Assembly: GCF_942548115.1 (NCBI RefSeq)
Contig: NZ_OW824151.1
Span: 1,612,001 to 1,676,000, forward strand
Reading direction: 5' to 3'
DNA length: 64,000 nucleotides
DNA from: Aeromicrobium sp. Leaf245
Lineage (GTDB): Bacteria > Actinomycetota > Actinomycetes > Propionibacteriales > Nocardioidaceae
Part shown: positions 45,329 through 53,882 of the stretch, in pieces
How the letters are laid out: every line of letters starts with the position of its first letter
How positions within the stretch are numbered: the stretch's first letter is position 1
Translations under genes and position numbers: made by a program
The notes under the pieces: generated by a model
Databases searched by the model: none
What the model was told of the DNA's origin: nothing
What the model saw: the letters and a program-made list of their open reading frames with translations, nothing else

Positions 45329-46040
45329 TCCTCAGGGCCACGAAGCCCTGAGGGAGGTGCTCGGCGTCCCCGACCTGGACGCCGATCTCCTCGAGCACGC
45401 CCTGACGCACCGCTCGTACGCGTACGAGAACGGCGGACTGCCCAACAACGAGCGCCTGGAGTTCCTGGGCGACTCGGTGCTGGGTCTCGTCGTCACGGAC
45501 GCGCTCTTCACCAACCACCCCGACCTCGCCGAGGGGCGGCTCGCCAAGCTGCGGGCCGCCGTCGTGAGTGCCAAGGCGCTCGCCGAGGTCGCGCACACCC
45601 TCGACCTCGGCTCCCACATCCGTCTGGGCCGCGGCGAGGAGGCCACGGGCGGACGCAACAAGTCGTCGATCCTCTCCGACACCGTCGAGGCCGTCATCGG
45701 GGCGATCTACGTGCAGTTCGGCATCGAGCGTGCCTCGGAGGTCGTGCACACGGTCTTCGACCCGTTCATCGCCCGTGCCGCCGACCTGGGCGCGGGTCTG
45801 GACTGGAAGACCTCGCTGCAGGAGATCGCCGCCAACCACGACCTCGGCGTGCCGCGCTATGCGATCGAGAGCGAGGGCCCCGACCACGACAAGACGTTCG
45901 CGGCGGCCGTGCTCGTCGGGGACCGGCGGTACGAGGGCGGCACCGGTCGTTCCAAGAAGGAGGCCGAGCAGCAGGTCGCCGAGATCGCGTGGCGGGCCAT
46001 CACGGCCGAGGTGAGCCCGGCCGACGCCGTCGAGGTCTGA
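45306..46040 (+). CDS. rnc: Ribonuclease III
   Basis: 244 residues: catalytic domain with [17 protein letters not shown] and [11 protein letters not shown] (metal-binding acids), then a double-stranded-RNA-binding domain ([33 protein letters not shown]). Processes rRNA and structured mRNA. The GTG at 45306 overlaps rpmF by 23 bp; an in-frame GTG at 45357 would remove 17 residues without touching the catalytic core. A perfect hairpin covers this interval. Confidence 0.95.
   Translation: MSVDRSSDPQGHEALREVLGVPDLDADLLEHALTHRSYAYENGGLPNNERLEFLGDSVLGLVVTDALFTNHPDLAEGRLAKLRAAVVSAKALAEVAHTLDLGSHIRLGRGEEATGGRNKSSILSDTVEAVIGAIYVQFGIERASEVVHTVFDPFIARAADLGAGLDWKTSLQEIAANHDLGVPRYAIESEGPDHDKTFAAAVLVGDRRYEGGTGRSKKEAEQQVAEIAWRAITAEVSPADAVEV
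45330..45353 (+). promoter_or_regulatory. Hairpin at the rpmF-rnc junction
   Basis: CCTCAGGGC-N6-GCCCTGAGG, a perfect 9-bp stem starting 2 nt after the rpmF stop and inside the first codons of rnc. It could be an RNase III autoregulation site or control rnc initiation. Confidence 0.55.
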
Positions 46041-46047
46041 GCGGTTC

Positions 46048-46902
46048 GTGCCTGAGCTGCCCGAGGTCGAGGTCGTCCGGCGGGGCCTGGACACCCATGT
46101 CGTCGGCCGCACGGTCACGGCCGTCACGGTGCACGACGTGCGCTCGCTGAAGCGCCACCTGCCCGGCGCCGCCGACTTCGTCCCGCGGCTCGTCGGCCGG
46201 CGCGTCGCGTCGGCGCGGCGTCGGGGCAAGTACCTGTGGCTGGTGCTCGACGGCGACGAGGCGCTGTTGTGCCACCTCGGCATGAGCGGGCAGATGCTCA
46301 TCAGCGACGCCGACGCCCCCGCGCCCAGGCACCTGCGCATCGTGCTGGACCTGGACGACGGTCGGCAGCTGAGGTTCGTCGACCAGCGGATCTTCGGCGG
46401 CATGATGCTCGCCGACGTGGACGACGAGCAGGTCCCGACGACCATCGGCCACATCGCCCGCGACCCGCTCGACCCCTCGTTCGACCCCGACCTGTTCGCC
46501 GCGCGCCTGCGCCGACGCCGCACGGGCGTCAAGAGGGCGCTGCTGGACCAGACGCTCGTGTCGGGGGTCGGCAACATCTACGCCGACGAGTCGTTGTGGC
46601 GCGTGCCGCTGCACTACGCACGCGCCACCGAGAACCTGAGGGTGCGCGAGGTCGAGTCGCTGCTGGGCCACGTCGTCGACGTGATGGGTGAGGCGCTCGA
46701 GCAGGGCGGCACCTCCTTCGACGCGCTGTACGTGAACGTGAACGGCCAGAGCGGCTACTTCGACCGCTCCCTCGCCGCCTACGGCCAGGAGGGCGAGCCC
46801 TGCCCGCGCTGCGGCACCCCCATCCGCCGCGACGCGTTCATGAACCGCAGCTCCTTCACCTGCCCCCGCTGCCAGCCCCGCCCCCGCAACGGCCGCTTCT
46901 GA
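46048..46902 (+). CDS. mutM: Formamidopyrimidine-DNA glycosylase
   Basis: 284-residue bifunctional glycosylase/AP-lyase removing 8-oxoguanine and formamidopyrimidines. [13 protein letters not shown] gives the catalytic Pro1/Glu2 after Met removal; GKYLWLVL has the conserved Lys; the zinc finger is CPRCG and CPRCQ. Last gene of the operon, 7 bp after rnc. Confidence 0.97.
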   Translation: MPELPEVEVVRRGLDTHVVGRTVTAVTVHDVRSLKRHLPGAADFVPRLVGRRVASARRRGKYLWLVLDGDEALLCHLGMSGQMLISDADAPAPRHLRIVLDLDDGRQLRFVDQRIFGGMMLADVDDEQVPTTIGHIARDPLDPSFDPDLFAARLRRRRTGVKRALLDQTLVSGVGNIYADESLWRVPLHYARATENLRVREVESLLGHVVDVMGEALEQGGTSFDALYVNVNGQSGYFDRSLAAYGQEGEPCPRCGTPIRRDAFMNRSSFTCPRCQPRPRNGRF

Positions 46903-46932
46903 CCCGGTCCGCGCCTCCGGGGTCGGACCAGC

Positions 46933-46956
46933 GATTCCCATCAGCTGATGGGAATC
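46933..46956. repeat. Perfect 24-bp palindrome between convergent genes
   Basis: GATTCCCATCAG joined to its exact reverse complement, without a spacer, in the 135-bp gap between mutM and the convergent phosphoesterase gene. It could act as a bidirectional terminator or protein site; its GATTCCC/GGGAATC ends recall the hairpin family at 18.4 kb. Confidence 0.8.
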
Positions 46957-47037
46957 ACGAGCTCACCTCGGTCTTCTGCGACTCGCCCCGGCGTGCCCGC
47001 AGAGGTGAGTGGGGGAGAACCAGGGTCAGTGCGGGCC

Positions 47038-47793
47038 TCAGCGTCCGTCGCGGGGGCCGAAGGTGGTGAGGGCCTCGACGTCGCCGGCTGGGCGGAGCAG
47101 CGTCTCCTCGGCCCAGGCCGCCACCCCCGACCAGCTCGACCCCGCCACGACGTCGCGCACCAGCTGGTCGTGGTCGAGGGCGGTCCGCCCGAACGTGACC
47201 TGCCCGCCCGACAGCACTGCCCAGCTCGCGCCGTCGTGCCCGTACGGGAGCCCGACGCTGCCGGGGTTCACGACCAGGCGACGGTCGACGAGCCGCAGGT
47301 ACGGCATGTGGGTGTGGCCGCAGACGACCGTGCGGACGTCGTCGGGCAGGTCGACGAGCACCTCGGCCCACCGCTCGAGCCGGCTGTCGACGAGCACGAC
47401 CTCCTGGTCGTCGCGGGGTGTGGCGTGGCAGAAGCGGACGGGACCGAACCCCTCGATCTCCAGCGTCACCTGCTCCGGCATCGCGTCGAGCAGCTCCTGG
47501 TGCGCCGCGGTCATCTGGCCGGCTCCCCACACGGAGAGGGGGTCGTCCGCGAGGCCGACGTCGATGCCGCGCGACATCTGCAGCAGCTCGCGGTCGGCAT
47601 TGCCGCGCACCAGCAGGACCGCCGCACCGAGGCCCCGGAGCCGGTCGAGCACCTCGGCCGGCTGCGGCCCCCACGTGTGGTCGCCGGTGACGACGACGAG
47701 GTCGGCGTCGGCCACGCCCGGCTCGGCGAGCACGGCCTCCAGCGCGGGCAGCACGCCGTGGACGTCGGAGAGCACCGCGACCGTGGAGAGCAC
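47038..47793 (-). CDS. Calcineurin-like metallophosphoesterase (YfcE/MJ0936-like)
   Basis: 251 residues: AVLSDVHGVLPALEAVL (D-x-H), VVTGDHTWGPQP (GD), LVRGNADREL (GN), FCHATPRDD and VCGHTHMPYLR with VVNPGSVGLPY make the five metal-site motifs of the phosphodiesterase family. Here the usual GDxxxxG reads GDHTWG. Substrate unknown. Start: GTG 6 nt after CAGGCT; divergent from dgt, whose own -10 is 50 bp away. Confidence 0.88.
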   Translation of the reverse strand: MLSTVAVLSDVHGVLPALEAVLAEPGVADADLVVVTGDHTWGPQPAEVLDRLRGLGAAVLLVRGNADRELLQMSRGIDVGLADDPLSVWGAGQMTAAHQELLDAMPEQVTLEIEGFGPVRFCHATPRDDQEVVLVDSRLERWAEVLVDLPDDVRTVVCGHTHMPYLRLVDRRLVVNPGSVGLPYGHDGASWAVLSGGQVTFGRTALDHDQLVRDVVAGSSWSGVAAWAEETLLRPAGDVEALTTFGPRDGR

Positions 47794-47855
47794 AACGACA
47801 GCCTGGCACGCCGTGCGCTGCCGCCGTGGCTGCACCACGCGGTAGCGTTCCCGCC

Positions 47856-49085
47856 GTGGAGAGTCCGTACGGCATCGAGTCGCGGGCGCGGGTCGTCGCG
47901 GAGCCGACGAAGCGGGCCGGACGCACCCCGTTCGAGCGCGACCGCGGACGCGTGGTGCACTCCGCGGCGCTGCGCAGGCTCTCGGCCAAGACCCAGGTGA
48001 TGGGCGCCGGGTTCGACGACTTCGTCCGCAACCGGCTCACCCACACCCTCGAGGTCGCGCAGGTGGCGCGCGAGCTGGGCGCCACGCTCGGCTGCGACCC
48101 CGACGTCGTCGACTGCGCGGCCCTCTCGCACGACCTCGGGCACCCGCCGTTCGGTCACAACGGCGAGGTGGCCCTGGACCTGGCCGCTCGCGACGTCGGC
48201 GGGTTCGAGGGCAACGCCCAGACGCTGCGCATCCTCAGCCGGCTGGAGGCCAAGACGGTCGACGCCGACGGCCGGAGCGTGGGACTGAACCTCACGCGCG
48301 CGACCCTGGCTGCCTGCGTGAAGTACCCGTGGGCGCGCGGCGACGCGCCGGACGGCGGCCCGAAGTTCGGCGTCTACGCCGACGACCGGCCGATCTTCGA
48401 CTGGCTGCGGCTCGGTGCTCCGGAGGGTCGACGCCCGGTCGAGGCGCAGGTGATGGACCTGGCCGACGACATCGCCTACTCCGTGCACGACGTGGAGGAC
48501 GCCGTGGTGGGCGGGTGGTTCAGCCTGCTGCCCGGGCGTCTCGACCTGGCGAACGTCTACCACGTGGCGCGCGACTGGTACGACCCCGACGCCGACGACG
48601 ACCGTCTCGGTGCGGCGCTCGAGCGACTGCGCGCGATGCCGGAGTGGCCGCGCGAGGACTTCGACGGGAGTCGTGAGGCGCACGCGGTGCTGAAGAGCCT
48701 GACCAGCGGGCTGATCGGCCGGTTCGCGGTGTCCGCGGAGAGAGCGACGGTCGAGCGCTGGGGGCCGGGCCCGCTCACCCGCTACGGCGCCGACCTGGAG
48801 GTGCCGGCCGACACCCGCGACGAGATCGTCGTGCTCAAGTCCATCGCGGCGCACTACGTGATGCGGTCGGACGACCGCGCTCGGCAGCTCACCGCCCAGC
48901 GCGAGGCGCTCGGCTCGCTCGTCGCGCTGCTGGTCGCCACGGGTGACGAGCACCTGGAGCCGGAGTTCCGCGCCGACCTCCTGCGTGCCGACGACGACGC
49001 GGCGCGCACCAGGGTCGTGATCGATCAGGTGGCCGGCCTGACCGACGTGTCGGCCCGGCTGTGGGCCGACCGGCTCCTCGGTTGA
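47856..49085 (+). CDS. dgt: Deoxyguanosinetriphosphate triphosphohydrolase-like protein
   Basis: 409-residue HD-domain dNTPase: RLTHTLEVAQVARELG, SHDLGHPPFGHNGE and MDLADDIAYSVHDVEDA carry the metal ligands. Removes triphosphate from dNTPs; dgt next to dnaG is common in actinobacteria. TAGCGT at 47843-47848 is 7 nt before the GTG. Confidence 0.95.
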   Translation: MESPYGIESRARVVAEPTKRAGRTPFERDRGRVVHSAALRRLSAKTQVMGAGFDDFVRNRLTHTLEVAQVARELGATLGCDPDVVDCAALSHDLGHPPFGHNGEVALDLAARDVGGFEGNAQTLRILSRLEAKTVDADGRSVGLNLTRATLAACVKYPWARGDAPDGGPKFGVYADDRPIFDWLRLGAPEGRRPVEAQVMDLADDIAYSVHDVEDAVVGGWFSLLPGRLDLANVYHVARDWYDPDADDDRLGAALERLRAMPEWPREDFDGSREAHAVLKSLTSGLIGRFAVSAERATVERWGPGPLTRYGADLEVPADTRDEIVVLKSIAAHYVMRSDDRARQLTAQREALGSLVALLVATGDEHLEPEFRADLLRADDDAARTRVVIDQVAGLTDVSARLWADRLLG

Positions 49086-49108
49086 CGGCCACGGCCTAGG
49101 ATCGTCTC

Positions 49109-50989
49109 GTGGCGGGACTGATCAACGACGAGGACATCCAGCTCGTCCGTGAACGCGCCCGCATCGACGAGGTCGTCGAGCAGTACGTCACGCTGCGCCG
49201 GTCGGGCGGGACCATGAAGGGCCTGTGCCCGTTCCACGACGAGAAGACCCCGTCGTTCCACGCCAACCCCGCGCGCGGCACCTTCCACTGCTTCGGCTGC
49301 GGCGAGGGCGGCGACGCGATCGCCTTCATCCAGAAGATCGAGGGCCTGAGCTTCGTCGAGTCGATGGAGCGGTTGGCGGCCAAGTACGGCATCCAGCTGC
49401 GCTACGAGGAGGGCGAGTCGCGCGGGCCTCGTCGCGACCCCCAGCAGCGTCAGCGGCTCCTCGAGGCCCACCGCCTGGCCGGCGAGTTCTACGCGCAGAC
49501 CCTCGCCTCGGCCCCCGAGGCGTCGCCGGGGCGCCAGTTCGTGACCGACCGTGGCTTCGACCAGCGCGCGGCCGAGACGTTCGCGATGGGCTGGGCCCCG
49601 AGGTCGGGCACCGCCCTCATCGCCCACCTCAAGGGCAAGGGCTTCACCGACGACGAGCTGGTGACCGGTGGGCTGGCCCGGCGCTCCAGCCGCGGGCTGT
49701 TCGACGCCTTCCAGGGCCGGCTGCTGTGGCCCATCCGCGAGATGACGAGCGAGATCATCGGGTTCGGTGCCCGGCGGATGTTCGAGGACGACTTCATGCA
49801 GGGCAAGTACGTGAACACGTCCGAGTCGCCGATCTACAAGAAGAGCCAGGTGCTCTACGGGGTCGACCTCGCACGGCGCCAGATCTCCTCGGAGAGCCGG
49901 GCCGTGGTGGTCGAGGGCTACACCGACGTGATGGCCTGCCACGAGGCCGGTGTGCGCACCGCCGTGGCCACCTGTGGCACGGCGTTCGGCGAGGGTCACG
50001 CCAAGGTGCTGCGACGCATCCTGCTCGACGACGGTGCGATGCACGGGGAGGTCGTGTTCACCTTCGACGGCGACGAGGCCGGCCAGCGTGCCGCGATGAA
50101 GGCCTTCGAGGGCGACCAGCAGTTCGCCGCGCAGACCTACGTCGCGGTGGAGCCGCGGGGGATGGACCCGTGCGACCTGCGTCTGGCCGACGGCGACGCC
50201 GGCGTGCGGGCACTCGTCGACGCGCGCATCCCGCTGTACCGGTTCGTGCTCGACAACGTGCTCACCCGGTACGACCTCGACCGCGCCGACCAGCGCGTCG
50301 ACGCCGTGCGCGAGGCCGTCGGCCTGGCCACGTCCATCCGCGACAAGAGCAAGGTCGAGGAGTTCCTGCGCGAGGTGGCCACGCGCGTCGGGGTCGACGT
50401 CGACCAGGTGCGCACGGAGCACCGTCGGTACAAGCCGGCGGTCAAGCCGGAGCGTCGGGTGCCGACGCAGCAGGCCGAGACGCCCGCGCCGGCCCCGCCG
50501 CCGCAGCCCTTCGTCAGCTTCGGGGCGCGCCAGTTCGCCGACGAGCGCGAGGCGCTGAAGGCCCTCGCGCAGCACCCTCACCTGGCTCGCGTCCCGGCCG
50601 AGAGTCTCGACGACGACGACTTCACGCACCCGGTGGCACAGGAGATCTGGCGCACCATGCAGAAGGTCGGCCTGCCGGAGCAGACCGACCCCACGTTCGT
50701 GCCGCGGGTCTCCGACGCGCTGGTCTCCGACGACCTGCGCCGGGTGCTGAGCCTGGCCGCCATGGAGCCGTTGAGCTCCACCGAGGGTTCCACGGCGCGC
50801 GTGGTGACCGCGGTCATGGCCCGGCTCCGTCTGCTCACGGTGGGGCGTCTGGTGGAGGACCTGCGGTCCAAGCTGCAGCGCACCGACCCGGCGGAGCAGC
50901 CGGACGAGTACCGCGAGGTGTTCAGCCAGCTGCTCGCTCGCCAGGGCGAGTTCCGCGAGCTGCGCGACAAGACCTTCGGCGGCGAGTAG
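49109..50989 (+). CDS. dnaG: DNA primase
   Basis: 626 residues: zinc-binding domain with CPFHDEKTPSF and FHCFGCGEGGD, the RNA-polymerase core with VVVEGYTDVMACHEAG (TOPRIM Glu) and FDGDEAGQRAAMKAF (metal Asp residues), and a helicase-binding C-terminal domain. Synthesises replication primers. TAGGAT at 49097-49102 is 6 nt before the GTG, fitting a leaderless mRNA. The following 112 bp to the sigma gene show no clear signal. Confidence 0.97.
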   Translation: MAGLINDEDIQLVRERARIDEVVEQYVTLRRSGGTMKGLCPFHDEKTPSFHANPARGTFHCFGCGEGGDAIAFIQKIEGLSFVESMERLAAKYGIQLRYEEGESRGPRRDPQQRQRLLEAHRLAGEFYAQTLASAPEASPGRQFVTDRGFDQRAAETFAMGWAPRSGTALIAHLKGKGFTDDELVTGGLARRSSRGLFDAFQGRLLWPIREMTSEIIGFGARRMFEDDFMQGKYVNTSESPIYKKSQVLYGVDLARRQISSESRAVVVEGYTDVMACHEAGVRTAVATCGTAFGEGHAKVLRRILLDDGAMHGEVVFTFDGDEAGQRAAMKAFEGDQQFAAQTYVAVEPRGMDPCDLRLADGDAGVRALVDARIPLYRFVLDNVLTRYDLDRADQRVDAVREAVGLATSIRDKSKVEEFLREVATRVGVDVDQVRTEHRRYKPAVKPERRVPTQQAETPAPAPPPQPFVSFGARQFADEREALKALAQHPHLARVPAESLDDDDFTHPVAQEIWRTMQKVGLPEQTDPTFVPRVSDALVSDDLRRVLSLAAMEPLSSTEGSTARVVTAVMARLRLLTVGRLVEDLRSKLQRTDPAEQPDEYREVFSQLLARQGEFRELRDKTFGGE

Positions 50990-51101
50990 CTCCAGCGGCT
51001 CGTCCCCAGCCGCGGGTCGGGTCGGGAGTGGTCCCGCACCGCCGTCCACAGTCGCTCTGAGCACCCTGGATCCCTTCGTCTCCGCGCAGCACGGTGGAGC
51101 C

Positions 51102-51707
51102 ATGGACCTGGTGCGTCGTCTCCTGCAGGAAGCGCCGCTGGCGCCGGGGGAGGAGCGACGGCTCGCGCTGGCGTCCCGCTCCGGCGACCTCCAGGCGCGC
51201 GAAGCGCTGGCGCGTGGCTCGTTGCGCCTGGCGGCGATGCGGGTGCGGGCCCTCGGATTCGGACCGGGCGAGATCGACGACGCCTTCCAGGTCGGCGCGA
51301 TGGCCCTCCTGGCCGCCGCGGCCCGCTTCGACCCCGACCGCGGGGCCCGCCTTGCGACGTACGCCTGGCCATGGATCACCCGTGCGCTGCAGGAGCACCG
51401 CCGGGCCCGCCTCGAGGTGCCGCACGAGGTGGTGCCGGAGCCCGCGTCGGCCGCGTGTGGACCGGAGAGCCCGGCGGTCCTCGACGACCTCGCGGCCCTG
51501 ACGACGCAGGAGCGCGACGTGCTCCTCCTGCGGTACGCGAGGGCTCCCGACGGGACCTGTCCGACGCCCTGGGCCGACGTGGCGCAGCACCTCGGCATGA
51601 GCGTCTCGACGGCACGACGCACGGGGGACCGGGCTGTGTCACGACTGCGCCAGGAGGTTGGTAGAGTATGCGATCGTGCTCCCCAAGTGGGAGCCATTCC
51701 CCCGTAG
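51102..51707 (+). CDS. Short sigma-70-family factor downstream of dnaG
   Basis: 201 residues. Residues 20-105 resemble sigma region 2 of group 1-3 factors (DDAFQVGAMALLAAAARFD, RLATYAWPWITRALQEHR, compare the FSTYATWWIRQAI of RpoD); residues 130-192 resemble region 4 (LTTQERDVLLLRYA, WADVAQHLGMSVSTARR). Regions 1 and 3 are absent. Its place after dnaG recalls the dnaG-rpoD macromolecular synthesis operon. GGTGGAG precedes the ATG. The stop TAG is supplied by tRNA-Asn, which overlaps the last 10 nt. Confidence 0.8.
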   Translation: MDLVRRLLQEAPLAPGEERRLALASRSGDLQAREALARGSLRLAAMRVRALGFGPGEIDDAFQVGAMALLAAAARFDPDRGARLATYAWPWITRALQEHRRARLEVPHEVVPEPASAACGPESPAVLDDLAALTTQERDVLLLRYARAPDGTCPTPWADVAQHLGMSVSTARRTGDRAVSRLRQEVGRVCDRAPQVGAIPP

Positions 51708-51770
51708 CTCAATTGGCAGAGCATTCGACTGTTAATCGAAGGGTTATTGGTTCGAGTCCAATCGGGGGAG
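51698..51770 (+). tRNA. tRNA-Asn (GTT)
   Basis: 73 nt. Acceptor TCCCCCG pairs with CGGGGGA, discriminator G, anticodon loop CTGTTAA (GTT), T arm TTGG/CCAA. No CCA encoded. Its first 10 nt are also the end of the sigma gene. Confidence 0.96.
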
Positions 51771-51776
51771 CACGAT

Positions 51777-51806
51777 GAGCCCGGCGTCCCACAGGACGGC
51801 GGGCTC
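51777..51806 (+). terminator. Hairpin terminator after tRNA-Asn
   Basis: A 13-bp stem with one mismatch (51777-51789 with 51794-51806) and 4-nt loop, 6 bp after the tRNA, followed by a pyrimidine-rich stretch. Confidence 0.65.
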
Positions 51807-51835
51807 TCTGCTTGTCAGGGCAGCGTGGTCGCGGT

Positions 51836-52393
51836 CTAGCGCCCCAGCAGGGCGTCGAGACCCACCGCGAAGGCGGCGGCCAGCCGCACGTCCACACGGG
51901 GGTCGGGGACCGAGACCTCGTAACGGTCACGCACCGACGCCGCGCGCTCGACCGACATCAGCGGTGATCCGGTGGCGTCGTCGACGACGTCGAAGTGGAA
52001 GCGCAGGAACGGCACGTCGGTGAAGCGCCGCAGCACGGCCACGAGCTGGCTGCGCTCCTGCCCGGTGCCCGTGAACCCGTCGCCCTCGAGGACGAACGTG
52101 GTGCGCATGAGGCTCTGGCCGAAGAGCTTGCGGAACGAGCCGAGCGAGGCGCCCTCGGCGTCGACCACGTCGTAGCCGCCACCGAGATCCATCACGTTGC
52201 GCGCCGTGAAGGAGAACGCGGGCCGGGTGCGCCCCTCGTCGGCGAAGAACGTCACCTTCTCCTTGAGGGCCATGCGCTTCTGCTCGGCGAAGCCGACGGG
52301 CGTGCCGTCGGAGGCGACCACCTCGTAGCGGTTGGTGGTCATCGCGAAGCGCTGCGCCACGGTGAACGAGGGGACGTGCTGCACGGAGGTCAC
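51836..52393 (-). CDS. LURP-one-related / scramblase-like protein
   Basis: 185 residues, a single beta-rich domain with a buried C-terminal helix (VRLAAAFAVGLDALLGR): YEVVASDGTPVGFAEQKRMALKEKVTFF and YDVVDAEGASLGSFRKLF resemble the tubby-like LURP-one/phospholipid-scramblase-related fold. Function unknown, perhaps membrane-surface binding. The GTG is 6 nt after TAGGCT (minus strand, 52405-52400). Confidence 0.75.
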   Translation of the reverse strand: MTSVQHVPSFTVAQRFAMTTNRYEVVASDGTPVGFAEQKRMALKEKVTFFADEGRTRPAFSFTARNVMDLGGGYDVVDAEGASLGSFRKLFGQSLMRTTFVLEGDGFTGTGQERSQLVAVLRRFTDVPFLRFHFDVVDDATGSPLMSVERAASVRDRYEVSVPDPRVDVRLAAAFAVGLDALLGR

Positions 52394-52430
52394 GCTCGGA
52401 GCCTACGACGGCCGGGAGTGGTGCCGTGGC

Positions 52431-52769
52431 TCAACGCCACACCACGACGGCGATCAACACGGCCAAGAGCCCGAGGCTGACGACCCTGGACGCGACTCGG
52501 TGCGCGTCGAACCAGCGATCGAGACGGTTGTCCGGTTGGCGTCCCGTCCTCAAGCACCAGAAGATCCAAGCGAGGTTCACCGCGGCGAGCGCCCACATGG
52601 CGACGAACGCCCAGGTCGGCACGTCCGCTGATGTGTATGTCCAGGAGAAGGTGAACCAGGCCGCGAACACGACGGGCGGCAATGCCCTGCCCCAGGGGCT
52701 CCAGCCAGAGCCGCGGCCGACCCACCAGGTCGACGGCTGCTGCTGGCGGATCAGGTGCTCTTCGTCCAT
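52431..52769 (-). CDS. Small predicted membrane protein
   Basis: 112 residues with three hydrophobic segments (about 28-46, 53-72 and 92-111) and a Trp-rich character (STWWVGRGSGWSPWG). Not recognised. It starts 8 bp after the PIG-L deacetylase stop with no own promoter signal, so it is probably in that transcript. Confidence 0.65.
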   Translation of the reverse strand: MDEEHLIRQQQPSTWWVGRGSGWSPWGRALPPVVFAAWFTFSWTYTSADVPTWAFVAMWALAAVNLAWIFWCLRTGRQPDNRLDRWFDAHRVASRVVSLGLLAVLIAVVVWR

Positions 52770-52777
52770 CCGGCTGC

Positions 52778-53527
52778 CTAGTCGCCCCAGGTCATCGAGA
52801 CGACCTCGAAGGCGGCGCCGTGGGTCACGCCCAGGCGTGAACCGGTGGGGCGCGACATGCCCTCGAGGAACTCGGCGGCGTCGAAGTGCTCCCAGCCCAG
52901 CCCGTCGATGTAGGCACGGTGGGCCTCGAGCGAGGCGACGCCACGGTCGAAGGTGGCGGTGGTGTCGACGCCGTGCCCGGCGACGGGGGAGCCCGCCACC
53001 CAGACCTGACGGACGTCGCCCCACGGCTCGAGCCCATCGGTCAGCTGCTCGCGGTGGATCCACCGGTTCCCCGCGTCCTGCACGGCGTGGATGGTGGCCC
53101 GCCCCACGGCGATGTGGTCGGCCTGGTTGGGCGAGCTGCCGCCCCAGGTGTCGTGGTGGTTGCCGGTGACGACCACGTCGGGACGGTGCCGGCGCACCTG
53201 CTCGGCGATGGCGGCGCGCAGGGCGATCGTCGGCTCGACGACGCCGTCGGGGAAGCCGAGGAACTCCACGATGTCGACGCCGACCACGCGGGCGGACTCG
53301 ACCTGCTCGGCCTCCCGCACCGTGCGGCACTCGTCCGGCGGGAGCGCGTCGATGCCGGCCTCGCCGCTGGTGACCATGCAGTAGACGACGGTCTTGCCCT
53401 GGTCCGTCCACCGGGCGACGGCAGCAGCGGCACCGAACTCGACGTCGTCGGGGTGGGCGACCACCACGAGAGCACGCTCCCAGTCCTCGTCGAGCGGCGT
53501 GAGCGGTGCAGGAGCGTCGTCGGCCAT
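52778..53527 (-). CDS. PIG-L family deacetylase (LmbE-like)
   Basis: 249-residue zinc-dependent N-acetyl-sugar deacetylase: VVVAHPDDVEFGAAAAVARW with the AHPDD zinc motif near residue 24, VTSGEAG, and VVTGNHHDTWGG with the third ligand. Related to MshB of mycothiol synthesis and to LmbE proteins; substrate not determinable. TAGCCT (minus strand, 53539-53534) is 6 nt before the ATG. Confidence 0.88.
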   Translation of the reverse strand: MADDAPAPLTPLDEDWERALVVVAHPDDVEFGAAAAVARWTDQGKTVVYCMVTSGEAGIDALPPDECRTVREAEQVESARVVGVDIVEFLGFPDGVVEPTIALRAAIAEQVRRHRPDVVVTGNHHDTWGGSSPNQADHIAVGRATIHAVQDAGNRWIHREQLTDGLEPWGDVRQVWVAGSPVAGHGVDTTATFDRGVASLEAHRAYIDGLGWEHFDAAEFLEGMSRPTGSRLGVTHGAAFEVVSMTWGD

Positions 53528-53562
53528 GGCCTCAGGCTACGTCCGAGGCCTACGCTCGGGCC

Positions 53563-53781
53563 ATGGCTGAGCAGGAGTGGCCCACGAAGGGTCCCGCGTC
53601 GTACTTCCCGTCGATCGAGAAGACCTACGGGAAGTCAATCGACCACTGGATGGGCGTCATCAGCGCGCTGGGCGACGTGAGGCACATGGAGAAGGTGGCG
53701 GCGCTGAAGTCCGAGCACGGCCTCGGGCACGGCCACGCGAACGCGCTCGTGGCGTGGCACAAGGAGCACCACGCGTCCTAG
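53563..53781 (+). CDS. DUF4287 domain protein
   Basis: 72 residues: SYFPSIEKTYGKSIDHWMGV and LKSEHGLGHGHANALVAWHKEHH match the short DUF4287 family, a small helical protein of unknown function. TACGCT at 53551-53556 lies 6 nt before the ATG, giving a leaderless start. Divergent from the deacetylase gene. Confidence 0.85.
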   Translation: MAEQEWPTKGPASYFPSIEKTYGKSIDHWMGVISALGDVRHMEKVAALKSEHGLGHGHANALVAWHKEHHAS

Positions 53782-53798
53782 GTGCCCGAGACGAGGAC

Positions 53799-53833
53799 GG
53801 CCTCGCCGGGTGTTGGTGCACCACGGCGAGGCC
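53799..53833 (+). terminator. Hairpin terminator after the DUF4287 gene
   Basis: Perfect 10-bp stem GGCCTCGCCG / CGGCGAGGCC with a 15-nt loop, lying between convergent genes and probably serving both. No T-tract. Confidence 0.65.
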
Positions 53834-53882
53834 TTGACCTGAAGTCCTCTAGATAGGGAGGAGCAACGGGCCCACGACGACT

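Noticed and set aside
51102-51707. rpoD, from its place after dnaG
   Set aside because: Only 201 residues, without regions 1 and 3; it cannot be the primary sigma factor.
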